Below, one piece after another: positions 42,813 through 50,483 of a stretch of DNA of 64,000 nucleotides. Below the pieces are notes generated by a model that saw nothing but the letters and a program-made list of their open reading frames with translations, was not told the origin of the DNA and did no database searches. How positions within the stretch are numbered: the stretch's first letter is position 1; each line of letters opens with the position of its first letter. The translations under genes were made by a program, and so were the position numbers. The stretch comes from Planctomycetes bacterium ADurb.Bin069 (lineage in GTDB: Bacteria > Planctomycetota > UBA8108 > UBA8890 > UBA8898): the NCBI GenBank assembly GCA_002070955.1, contig MWEK01000006.1:1-64000 (forward strand), written 5' to 3'.

Positions 42813-45800
42813 TCAGCGCGAGAAGCACGCGCGCGGGCAGCCCTCGATGCGCGCGCAGCCGGCGCCCAGGCGGTGGGCCGGCCCGCGCTGGAAAAGATAG
42901 GCGAGCAGATACACGGCATCCGCGATGTCCACCCGCGCGTCGCCGTTGAAATCGAGCAGCGCCAGGTTGCCATCCTCGGCGACGCCGGCGCCCTCGCAGG
43001 GCGGTTCGACCGCGGCGGCCGCGAAGAGCAGGCGCAGGAGCCCCACGGCGTCGCTGATGTCCAGGCGGCCGTCCAGGTTGACATCGCCGGGGCGCAGGAA
43101 GCCGCCGTCGCCGCCGGCGTCCATCGCTCCGGGCGTGCCGTCGATGACGCTGCTCGGGAACCAGTTCTCGGCGGTGCTCCACTGCGCCTCCGGGGCGCCG
43201 GTGTCCAGCGCGTTGAGCGAGTAGCCCAGGCCGTCCGTCTCGGGATACCACTGATCGCTGTAAGAGAAGTCCTGGATGTCGCAGCACGCGCCCCACGCGA
43301 GAACGATGCGCTCGCCGGCGCCGTTCAGGCTGCCGCCGTACTCCCCGGCGATGCGCATTCCCGCCGTGGCGTAGCGGCGCGAGAACGCCGCCAGGTTCTT
43401 CACGATGACGACGGTTTCGTGGGGGCCGAGGGTTTTCACCGCGCTGTCGCGGAAGCGGAACTTGACGCCGGCTCGAAAACGGACCTCGGCGAGGTCGATT
43501 TCGGCGCCGCTCGTGTTCACGAGCTCGATGAACTCGAAGTCCGACGTGGCGCGCGGGTTGTACATGATCTCCGTCACGCGCAGCGCGGCCACGGCGGGGA
43601 TCGCGGCGGACGGAGCGCCCGCGAAGAACTCGACGGGCGCCGACCAGTGGCTCCAGTAATTCGTCGCGTCCTGCATCCGGACGCGCACGCGGTAATTGGC
43701 GCCGATTCTCAGCACGTGGGGGGGGATCCCGATATCCGGCGTGAACGTCGTGATGTCCGGGCTTTCCCACACGGCCGCGAGCTCGCAAGGCAGCGGCGCC
43801 TCCTTCCAGCGCGGATCGGCGAGGGGAATCGATCCGGGATTGACCAGGGCCGAGACCTCGGCGATGCGCCAGCGCATGGCCTTGAAGGTGTGCGCGCCCT
43901 GCGGGTCGGCGAAGTCGCTGGCGCGGAAGGTGAGGCGGTCGAGAGGATAGCCCGACGGCCCCGTGTAGATGACGCTGGGCTTGGCGGGGAGGTAGGCCTG
44001 GTCCGGGGTGTCGGCGAAGGCGTCCAGGAACGCCGCGCGGCCCCCCGCGCCGATCGTCCCGCCCGGCCAGGAGCCGCCGGTGAAGGCGAAGACGAGCATG
44101 TCGTTCGCCTTGGCCTCGACCGTGCGCTGGTTGGCGGCGGGGAAGTATTGCCGGCAGGCCTGGGCGGGCGCGTTGCGGAAGCGGTCGATGTCGGGGTTCT
44201 GGAGCGGCAGGATGAAGGCCGCCGTCTGGCGGATGATGGGCTCGAGCTGATCGCGCTGCCAGAGCAGATCCCTGACGTGGCGGATGTGGGCGCGGTAGTC
44301 TTTCTGAAACTCCGGTTTGCCCCCGCCTCCGAAGATTGCATCGTAGGGACGGTCGACGCCGTAGTTCCACGTGGGCCCCCAGGTGGCATCGTGGTCGAAG
44401 GGGAGGGTCCACATGCGGCCGTAGTAGCTGTTCTCCGCGCTGTAGACGGGTTCGAAGTACCAGGCGGCGTTCTTGTTGGCGTCGGCCCAGTAGTCGTAGT
44501 GCTGCAGCGCCTGGCAGAGCGCGTGATAACGGTACCACTTGTCGTAATCCACGTAGGCGAGCAGCCAGGCATCGGGCCGCGCGGGCCTGAGATTGTTTTC
44601 GATGTTGTAGAAGTCGGCGCCGTCCGCGACGGCGTCGCGCGCGTGGTAGCGGCGCTGCGCGAGCGCCTCGCGGCTGTCGTTGATGAGCTTGTAGAGGTTG
44701 CCCTTGGGGAGGTCGTGCGCATCGAGGAAATCGCCGTCGTAGTTCTCGAAGGCCCAGGCAAGGCCCCAGAAGTCCCCCAGGTACTGGCCCGTCGCGCCGG
44801 AGGGCGCCTCCGACTCGCCGTCGATGACGCGGAAGTGAAGCGAGAACGATTCGGGCGACGGCACGCCGTTCGCGTTCCAGAAAATGTTGTTGACCTGCTC
44901 GGGCAGGCCCCAGTTGCCGTCCAGACGGTTCCCGAACATGCGCCCCACGTTGAGGGACTCCCACTCCTCGGGGTAGCGGTTGCCCCAGTGGTCGCGCGCC
45001 TTGAGGTAGCGGCCGCGGTGGAAGCGAAAGCGCCAATGGCGCTTGCCCGCGCACCCGTACGGGTTGTCGGGGGGGTCCTGGTAGCGCCCGTTCGCCCCGC
45101 GCAGGCGGTAGGTGATGTGATCGTAGACGACGCCCTCGTAGACGATGGTTCCTTCCCAGTTGAAGACATAGCGCGACAGGTTGCCCTGCGTGAGCCGCAG
45201 GTCCGGCGTCGGCGCCACCGCCTGCATGAAATCCTCGTTGCGCGTGATGAGGTAGTAGACGGGCAGCGACGTGAGCTCCGCGGCCGGATAGGTCGTCGGC
45301 GCCCCGTTGATCGATGTCGCCGCGTGGTAGTCGGGCACGCCGTTGTAGACGAAGTACGCGAAGTTGAGGCTCGGGTCGTCGGCGTAGGGCGCGCGCACGG
45401 CGGCGCCGCGCGTGTCGGTCGCCGTGATCCGGTAGCGCACCAGCGTGCGATTCGCCATGCGCGGGATCATGGCGGTGTAGATCGAGTCCCCCGCGACGAG
45501 GTCCCCGCCCACGCCGAAATCGTTCATGCCCACCGTGATCCAGTTCGCGGGATCCTCGAAGGCCGGGTTGACGGGCCGCGGCCGGGCGGCGTCGATTTCG
45601 AGCTGGGCCTTCGGCACCGGGAAGCAGGCCGGAATGTAGCGGCCCGGCGCGACGATTTGGTACGACAGGGTGACCGAGGCGACGCCGTCGGGATCGGTGA
45701 TCTTCGCGCTGATATAGTTGTTCTCGGACTCCGAGGGCTGGAGAATTCGCGGCGCGACCTGCCGGATTTGGGGCGGAGCGTTGTCGGCGTAGACCGAGTT

Positions 45801-46871
45801 CCTCGCCCCGGGGGTCGGCCGGCCGGTGCCCACCTCGCCGTCGGCGGGAACGAAAAGCTGCGCATCGAAAGCGAAATCGGCGCTGGCCAGGGCCGCGTTG
45901 ACGGCGTGGATGGCGATGACGTTCAAGCCCGCGACGAGCAGCGCGCCCGGGTTCGCCACGGACACGTATTCCCACTGGGCGTTGTGGCTCGTGGCGACGG
46001 CGTTGTACGGGAGGTCGCCGGCGGGGACGTAGAAGCGCGCGACCTCGATGCCGTTGATCCAGACCACCGCGCCGTCGTCGATATAGTGCCCGAAGGTCAG
46101 GTTCTGCGGGATGTCCGCCGCCGAGGCGATTGTGAAGGTGTGGCGGGTGTAAATCGTCGAGTAGCCGCCCTTCATATCGGCGAGCAAGGTCGCCTCGCCG
46201 CCGCCGCCGTAGCCGATGACGGTCCGGCCCGTGAGCCAGGTTCCGTCCTCGACGAATCCGGGCGCGCGCCAATCGGCGGGCGGGTTCGAGGTCCCTTTGC
46301 GGTAGCGCCACGCCCCGTCGCCGGGGCCGATCAGATAGACCCTTTCGGCGGGGCCCGAGACCGACATGCCCGCGGCGCGCCAGCTTCCGCCGAGGTCGTT
46401 GTCGAGGGCCGGGTTGATCAGCTCGAGCGATCGGCCCGTTTTCGCGCTCGCCGTCGGCCACGGAAAGCCCACCGAATAGTCCACTTGATCGACGAGCTCC
46501 CCGGCGGCATCCAGCAGAACGAGGCGCTCGCCCGCGTTGGCGAGCCGCCCCTCCCAGGGACCTAGGGGTTGGACCGCGCTCCCGAAGCGCCGCGTGAACC
46601 CCGCGGGGTCCTCGGCGATGACCAGGTAGCCGCCGGGCTCGATGAGCGTGCCCTCGGGAAAAACGTACTTGACGCCCGTCGAGAAGAGCCAGCCCGACAG
46701 GTCGACGGGCGCGGCGCCGGCGTTAGCGAGCTCGATGAACTCCTCGTGCGCGTTCTTGTCGGCCGGATTGAAATGAATCTCGTTGATGACGACGCCGGGC
46801 GCGCCGAAGCCGAGGACGGCCGCAACCAGCGCGGCGCAACTCCAGGTCGTGCGCGCAGACAGGTTTGTCAC
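42813..46871 (-). CDS. giant exported protein: lamin-tail, CotH-like core, lamin-tail, dockerin-type tail
   Basis: This is a 1352-residue protein. A GTG at 46871 with GGAGAAGGA upstream is the likely start, giving a signal peptide (TTWSCAALVAAVLGFGAPG). Lamin-tail domain 1 (about 25-130) has INEIHFNPADKNAHEEFIEL. A lectin-like jellyroll follows (about 170-310, WINGIEVARF). A long central region (about 480-900: YYLITRNEDFMQA, GKRHWRFRFHRGRYLKARDH, WTLPFDHDATWG) resembles CotH-type spore-coat kinase proteins, with moderate certainty. Lamin-tail 2 (about 1080) has LRVTEIMYNPRATSDFEFIE. The dockerin-type doublet (GDVNLDGRLDISDAVGLLRL, FNGDARVDIADAVYLLAYLF) is near 1270. It is probably surface-located. 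Confidence 0.75.
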   Translation of the reverse strand: MTNLSARTTWSCAALVAAVLGFGAPGVVINEIHFNPADKNAHEEFIELANAGAAPVDLSGWLFSTGVKYVFPEGTLIEPGGYLVIAEDPAGFTRRFGSAVQPLGPWEGRLANAGERLVLLDAAGELVDQVDYSVGFPWPTASAKTGRSLELINPALDNDLGGSWRAAGMSVSGPAERVYLIGPGDGAWRYRKGTSNPPADWRAPGFVEDGTWLTGRTVIGYGGGGEATLLADMKGGYSTIYTRHTFTIASAADIPQNLTFGHYIDDGAVVWINGIEVARFYVPAGDLPYNAVATSHNAQWEYVSVANPGALLVAGLNVIAIHAVNAALASADFAFDAQLFVPADGEVGTGRPTPGARNSVYADNAPPQIRQVAPRILQPSESENNYISAKITDPDGVASVTLSYQIVAPGRYIPACFPVPKAQLEIDAARPRPVNPAFEDPANWITVGMNDFGVGGDLVAGDSIYTAMIPRMANRTLVRYRITATDTRGAAVRAPYADDPSLNFAYFVYNGVPDYHAATSINGAPTTYPAAELTSLPVYYLITRNEDFMQAVAPTPDLRLTQGNLSRYVFNWEGTIVYEGVVYDHITYRLRGANGRYQDPPDNPYGCAGKRHWRFRFHRGRYLKARDHWGNRYPEEWESLNVGRMFGNRLDGNWGLPEQVNNIFWNANGVPSPESFSLHFRVIDGESEAPSGATGQYLGDFWGLAWAFENYDGDFLDAHDLPKGNLYKLINDSREALAQRRYHARDAVADGADFYNIENNLRPARPDAWLLAYVDYDKWYRYHALCQALQHYDYWADANKNAAWYFEPVYSAENSYYGRMWTLPFDHDATWGPTWNYGVDRPYDAIFGGGGKPEFQKDYRAHIRHVRDLLWQRDQLEPIIRQTAAFILPLQNPDIDRFRNAPAQACRQYFPAANQRTVEAKANDMLVFAFTGGSWPGGTIGAGGRAAFLDAFADTPDQAYLPAKPSVIYTGPSGYPLDRLTFRASDFADPQGAHTFKAMRWRIAEVSALVNPGSIPLADPRWKEAPLPCELAAVWESPDITTFTPDIGIPPHVLRIGANYRVRVRMQDATNYWSHWSAPVEFFAGAPSAAIPAVAALRVTEIMYNPRATSDFEFIELVNTSGAEIDLAEVRFRAGVKFRFRDSAVKTLGPHETVVIVKNLAAFSRRYATAGMRIAGEYGGSLNGAGERIVLAWGACCDIQDFSYSDQWYPETDGLGYSLNALDTGAPEAQWSTAENWFPSSVIDGTPGAMDAGGDGGFLRPGDVNLDGRLDISDAVGLLRLLFAAAAVEPPCEGAGVAEDGNLALLDFNGDARVDIADAVYLLAYLFQRGPAHRLGAGCARIEGCPRACFSR

Positions 46872-47008
46872 TATCCTTCTCCGTCCAAGGCGGCGCCGTG
46901 TCCGGCGGCTGTCCGTCGACAAGCGACCCCGCGGGGGCGCGCGCACACGCGCCAATTGAAAGCGATGATACAGGTTGACGCCGGCGGCGGCGAGCGCGCG
47001 GAGCTAGG

Positions 47009-47037
47009 TTGAAGTCGATTCATTGGGGGGGTATAGT
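47009..47037 (+). promoter_or_regulatory. sigma70-like promoter for the DUF2062 gene
   Basis: TTGAAG, a 17-base spacer and TATAGT lie 82 bases before the GTG at 47120. Because the promoter lies here, the gene cannot start at 47009. Confidence 0.6.
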
Positions 47038-47119
47038 TCGGAAGGGAAACCGAGGGCGGCGGCGGCCCCGCCCTGGGTCCGAAGTGCTCGGACTTCTCGC
47101 AGATCAAGGAAGCGCGCGC

Positions 47120-47809
47120 GTGTTCGGCTTCGTCTGGGAAACCGTCAAAAAGAAGATCGTCGACCCCCTCGTCGGGCTCACGGACAGTCCGGAAAAGATC
47201 GCGCTGGGGGTCGCCATCGGTCTCTTCGTGGGGCTTACCCCGACGGTGGGTTTGCAGATGAGCGCCGTTGTGGCGTTCGCCGCCCTCGCAAGAGCCTATA
47301 ATGCCTTCGCGCGCCGCGTGTTTCCCTCCAAGAGCGTGCCGCGCCGCTCCGCGCTCCCCGAGCTGCATTTCAACATCCCGGCGGGCGTCGCCATGGTCTG
47401 GGTTACGAATCCGCTCACCATGGTGCCCATGTACTACGGCATGTATCTCCTCGGCACGCTCGTGATGGGCATGGAGGCGCTCGTCTCCTTCGCGGGGTTC
47501 AAGGCGAAGTGGGCCGAGATTCTCGGCAATCCCACCCTGTGGGCGCAGATCAAGGCGTCCTTCGTGGTTCTCGGCGAGATCGCGGGGCCCATGTTCGTCG
47601 GCGGCGTGGTTTTGGGCCTGGTCTGCGGCGCCGCCTCGTACCCGTTGACGAAGCGGATCGTCGTCCGCCACCGCAGGAGGAGAGCCGCCAAGCTCGGCCT
47701 GACATACGAGGAATTCGCTCGGCGGCTGGCCGTGGAGTTCGAGCGCGAGAACGGGGGGCGGGACGAGCCCGTGGCGACGGCGGCGTTGGCGCGCCCGCGG
47801 CGACCCTAG
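47120..47809 (+). CDS. DUF2062 membrane protein
   Basis: This is a 229-residue protein. A GTG at 47120 with AAGGA nine bases upstream is preferred to earlier frames that overlap the promoter. The family core is visible: SPEKIALGVAIGLFVGLTPT, VGLQMSAVVAFAALARAYNA and WVTNPLTMVPMYYGMYLLGT, with three to four transmembrane segments and a basic tail. DUF2062 proteins are small inner-membrane proteins of unknown role, sometimes linked to glycosyltransfer. Its stop codon overlaps that of the aldo/keto reductase on the other strand. Confidence 0.75.
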   Translation: MFGFVWETVKKKIVDPLVGLTDSPEKIALGVAIGLFVGLTPTVGLQMSAVVAFAALARAYNAFARRVFPSKSVPRRSALPELHFNIPAGVAMVWVTNPLTMVPMYYGMYLLGTLVMGMEALVSFAGFKAKWAEILGNPTLWAQIKASFVVLGEIAGPMFVGGVVLGLVCGAASYPLTKRIVVRHRRRRAAKLGLTYEEFARRLAVEFERENGGRDEPVATAALARPRRP

Positions 47810-48822
47810 ACGTATTCCCAGTCGCGCAGCCAGGCGTACCGATCCGGCAGGCAGGCCCACACGCGTTCGCTCATGCGCTCGACCTGGGCCTTTTCCTTCA
47901 GATCGAGCTCACGGCGCTCCTTTACGGCCTTGACGGCGTTGTCGACTTCGGCGGTGTTGTTCAGGCCGGGAATGGGGATCACGGTGTCAGTGTGGAGGAT
48001 GTAGCGCAACGCCAGGCGCGCGCGCTTGAGGTCCTCCTCGCGTTCCCCCGTGAAGAGCGAACCCGCGGCGAAGGGCTTGATGCCGAAGGCGCCCACGTCG
48101 CAGGCCCGCAGTGCGGGAAAAAGACTGTCGGACGGCGCGGCCTTGCTCATGGTCGTGAACGGGAAGAGGATGACCTCGAGCGCGGGGAAGTACTCGATCA
48201 TGAACTTGAACCAGCGCCGGTCGTGGGAAGAGACGCCGATCGCGCGCGCCTTGCCCTGTTGCTTGGCCTTTTGGAGGGCCTCGACGACGGCGCAGGCTTC
48301 ATCAAAGGTGTGCCGGCCGCCCGGTTCGTAGACGGTGATGCGCCACAAGTCCGTGTATTCGAGCTGGGCGGCCTTGAGCGTATCGTCCAAGGTGCCGAGA
48401 AGCTTGGCGGCGGTGCGGTACTCGGGGTTGCGCGGCTCGCGGTCGGTTTCGGAGAGGGCGAGATAGACCTTGTCGCGGCGCTTGCCGAGGGCGCGGATGT
48501 CGCGGTGAAGCTCGCCGCTCCCCGTGCTGTCGATGAAGTTGATTCCGGCATCGAGGCAGCGCGCGACGACCTCGGCGCGCTCCGCATCGTTGCTGCGCGC
48601 GTGACCGCCCAAGCCGATGACCGAGACCATGAACCCGGTCTTCCCGAGGCGCCGGTACTCCATCGCCGGATTGTAGTTGAGAATCTCGGGAGGGGCTTGC
48701 GGCGGCGCCTCCGCCCCCGCGCGGGCGGGCCCGGCTAGGCCGGAGAGGCCCGTCGCGACGCCGGCGGCCGTAATGGCGGTATCGCGCACGAACCTGCGTC
48801 GGGTCAAATCGTCGGGTCGCAT
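47806..48822 (-). CDS. Tat-exported aldo/keto reductase
   Basis: This is a 338-residue protein. The ATG at 48822 follows AAGGAG. A twin-arginine signal (LTRRRFVRDTAITAAGVATG) precedes the barrel. AKR features are MEYRRLGKTGFMVSVIGLGG, DAGINFIDSTGSGELHR, DKVYLALSETDRE and ARAIGVSSHDRRWF, with YILHTDTVIPIPGLNN at the NAD(P)-binding end. Family catalysis uses Asp, Tyr, Lys and His; the Tyr position appears substituted (DSTGSG), so activity is uncertain. It follows the MFS gene by 92 bases on the same strand, and its stop overlaps the DUF2062 stop. Confidence 0.8.
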   Translation of the reverse strand: MRPDDLTRRRFVRDTAITAAGVATGLSGLAGPARAGAEAPPQAPPEILNYNPAMEYRRLGKTGFMVSVIGLGGHARSNDAERAEVVARCLDAGINFIDSTGSGELHRDIRALGKRRDKVYLALSETDREPRNPEYRTAAKLLGTLDDTLKAAQLEYTDLWRITVYEPGGRHTFDEACAVVEALQKAKQQGKARAIGVSSHDRRWFKFMIEYFPALEVILFPFTTMSKAAPSDSLFPALRACDVGAFGIKPFAAGSLFTGEREEDLKRARLALRYILHTDTVIPIPGLNNTAEVDNAVKAVKERRELDLKEKAQVERMSERVWACLPDRYAWLRDWEYV

Positions 48823-48914
48823 CGCGCGGCTCCTTCTTCGCATGGGCGCCCCTAGTGTAGACGACGGCAGGCGCGCGATGCAAGGTCCGTGCGGCTAGCC
48901 CGCGCCGCCGCCCC

Positions 48915-50318
48915 TTATGGCTCCTCGCCGTCGTCGGCGCGCATCTTCCCCCCCGTGTCCGGCGCGAACCAGATGACGGCGAGGCCGACCAGGTAGATCG
49001 AGGCCATCACCATGACGCCCTTCTGGTAATTGCCGCCGAAAGCGGCCACCAGCGTGCCCGTGCCGAGAACGCCTATACCGGCTAGAACGCGGCCGATGTT
49101 GAAGGAGAAGCCCTGGCCGCTGGCGCGGATATGGGTCGGGTACAGCTCGGGCAGGAACTTCGGCAGCCAACCGAAGAAGGCCGTGACGAAGATGCCGGCG
49201 ATGAAGCCCATGACCACCATCTGGCAGCCGAAGGTCGTGTTGAGCCAGAAGAGGGCCATGACCGAAGCCCAAGCGGTGAGGCAGAGCAAGCACCAGGAAC
49301 GCCGCGTGCCGATCCAGCCCGCGAGGAGCCCGCCCAGGAATCCGCCGAGGATCTGGCCGTAGGACTGCCATTGCAGGACCGTCCCTTTGGCCGTGGCCGC
49401 GAACGCCGTGCCCTCGGCGATCTGGTCGACGTACGTCGCGAGCCACAAGAACGACCCCCAGGTCCCGAGGAGCCCCACGGTGGAGAGCAGGCTGCCGACG
49501 ATGGTCGCGCGCCGGTAGCGGGGCCCGAAAAGATCGAGGAGATGCGCGCGGCGGGCCTTCTCCCGAGCGCGTTTGTACTTGGTCGTCTCGGGCACGAAGG
49601 CGATCACGAAGAGGCTGCTCAGGCCGATGAAAAACCCCATGCCGATGATCCAGCGCCAGTCGTAGCCGCGCGCGCTCATGAAGCGCGAATAGGTCGCGGC
49701 GATGAGGAAGCCGACGTTGGCTCCGGCGCCCATCAAGCCCGCGAGCACGCCCCGGAAGCGGTCGGGCCAGGTCTCGACCATGAGGGCGACGCTGAGGGGC
49801 CACGCGCCGCCGAGCCCGAGCGCGCCGAGGAAACGGCAGGCCAGGAAATGCGTCCAATGGGTCGAGAGCGCCGACATGCCCGTGAAAAGGGAGTACGTGA
49901 CGACCGCGGCCATGAGCGGCTTCACGCGGCCGAAGCGATCGCCCAACCGTCCGAAGAGGACGCCGCCGGCCGCCGCGCCCCACAGCCACATGGCGAGCGC
50001 CAACCCGAAGTAGCGCCCGATCTCGGTGTCGATCTCCTTGGTGAGCGCCGCCCGGCGCTCCTCCTCGGCGCCGGTGGGCCGGCCGGCTTCCGTCCCGGCC
50101 ATGATCGCCGTGTTGATCGTTTTAAGTTCCTGAAGCTCGGCTTTGATCTGAGGGATCAGGTCCTTGAGCGCACCGCGCGACATGACGGTGTAGACGCCCT
50201 GCTCGACTCCGTCGAAGGTCCACGCCAGGAGCGCCGCGGCGAGGGCGAGGCAGCGGAAGAAGGCGCTGCGCGCATAGACATCGTCGTTCGGGAACGGGGC
50301 GACAGGGTCGGCGTGCAC
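48915..50318 (-). CDS. MFS transporter with an extended first periplasmic loop
   Basis: This is a 467-residue, 12-helix carrier. A GTG at 50318 with GGAGGAGG upstream is the likely start. Motif A is GRLGDRFGRVKP between helices 2 and 3. Between helices 1 and 2 a charged insert of about 75 residues (LKDLIPQIKAELQELKTIN, EEERRAALTKEIDTEIG) looks helical. Further features are FLACRFLGALGLGGAWPLSV, FVPETTKYKRAREKARRAHL and FLPELYPTHIRASGQGFSFN, as in the sugar/aromatic-acid branch. It is divergent from a sialate O-acetylesterase, so it may import a released sugar. Substrate not assigned. Confidence 0.82.
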   Translation of the reverse strand: MHADPVAPFPNDDVYARSAFFRCLALAAALLAWTFDGVEQGVYTVMSRGALKDLIPQIKAELQELKTINTAIMAGTEAGRPTGAEEERRAALTKEIDTEIGRYFGLALAMWLWGAAAGGVLFGRLGDRFGRVKPLMAAVVTYSLFTGMSALSTHWTHFLACRFLGALGLGGAWPLSVALMVETWPDRFRGVLAGLMGAGANVGFLIAATYSRFMSARGYDWRWIIGMGFFIGLSSLFVIAFVPETTKYKRAREKARRAHLLDLFGPRYRRATIVGSLLSTVGLLGTWGSFLWLATYVDQIAEGTAFAATAKGTVLQWQSYGQILGGFLGGLLAGWIGTRRSWCLLCLTAWASVMALFWLNTTFGCQMVVMGFIAGIFVTAFFGWLPKFLPELYPTHIRASGQGFSFNIGRVLAGIGVLGTGTLVAAFGGNYQKGVMVMASIYLVGLAVIWFAPDTGGKMRADDGEEP

Positions 50319-50393
50319 GGCAAACCTCCTCCCGGCGGCGCATCTTGGCATAAGGGCCGGGATCCGGCAAGACCGAAGGAACGACGCCGCGCC

Positions 50394-50422
50394 TTGCGCC
50401 GTTTCCCGCTCCCGCTCATACT
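50394..50422 (+). promoter_or_regulatory. sigma70-like promoter for the acetylesterase
   Basis: TTGCGC, a 17-base spacer and CATACT lie about 60 bases before the ATG at 50484. Confidence 0.4.
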
Positions 50423-50483
50423 GGAAGGCGCGCGCCGGATCGGCCGGCCGCGAGGGCCCTGTTGCTTGAAAGCGAGAATCGCC

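Noticed and set aside
42873..46565. A long open frame on the plus strand opposite the lamin-tail/CotH-like gene
   Set aside because: It is a high-GC mirror of the real gene, with Arg/Gly/Asp-rich content, no domain and no ribosome site. The minus frame has clear domains and a signal peptide.
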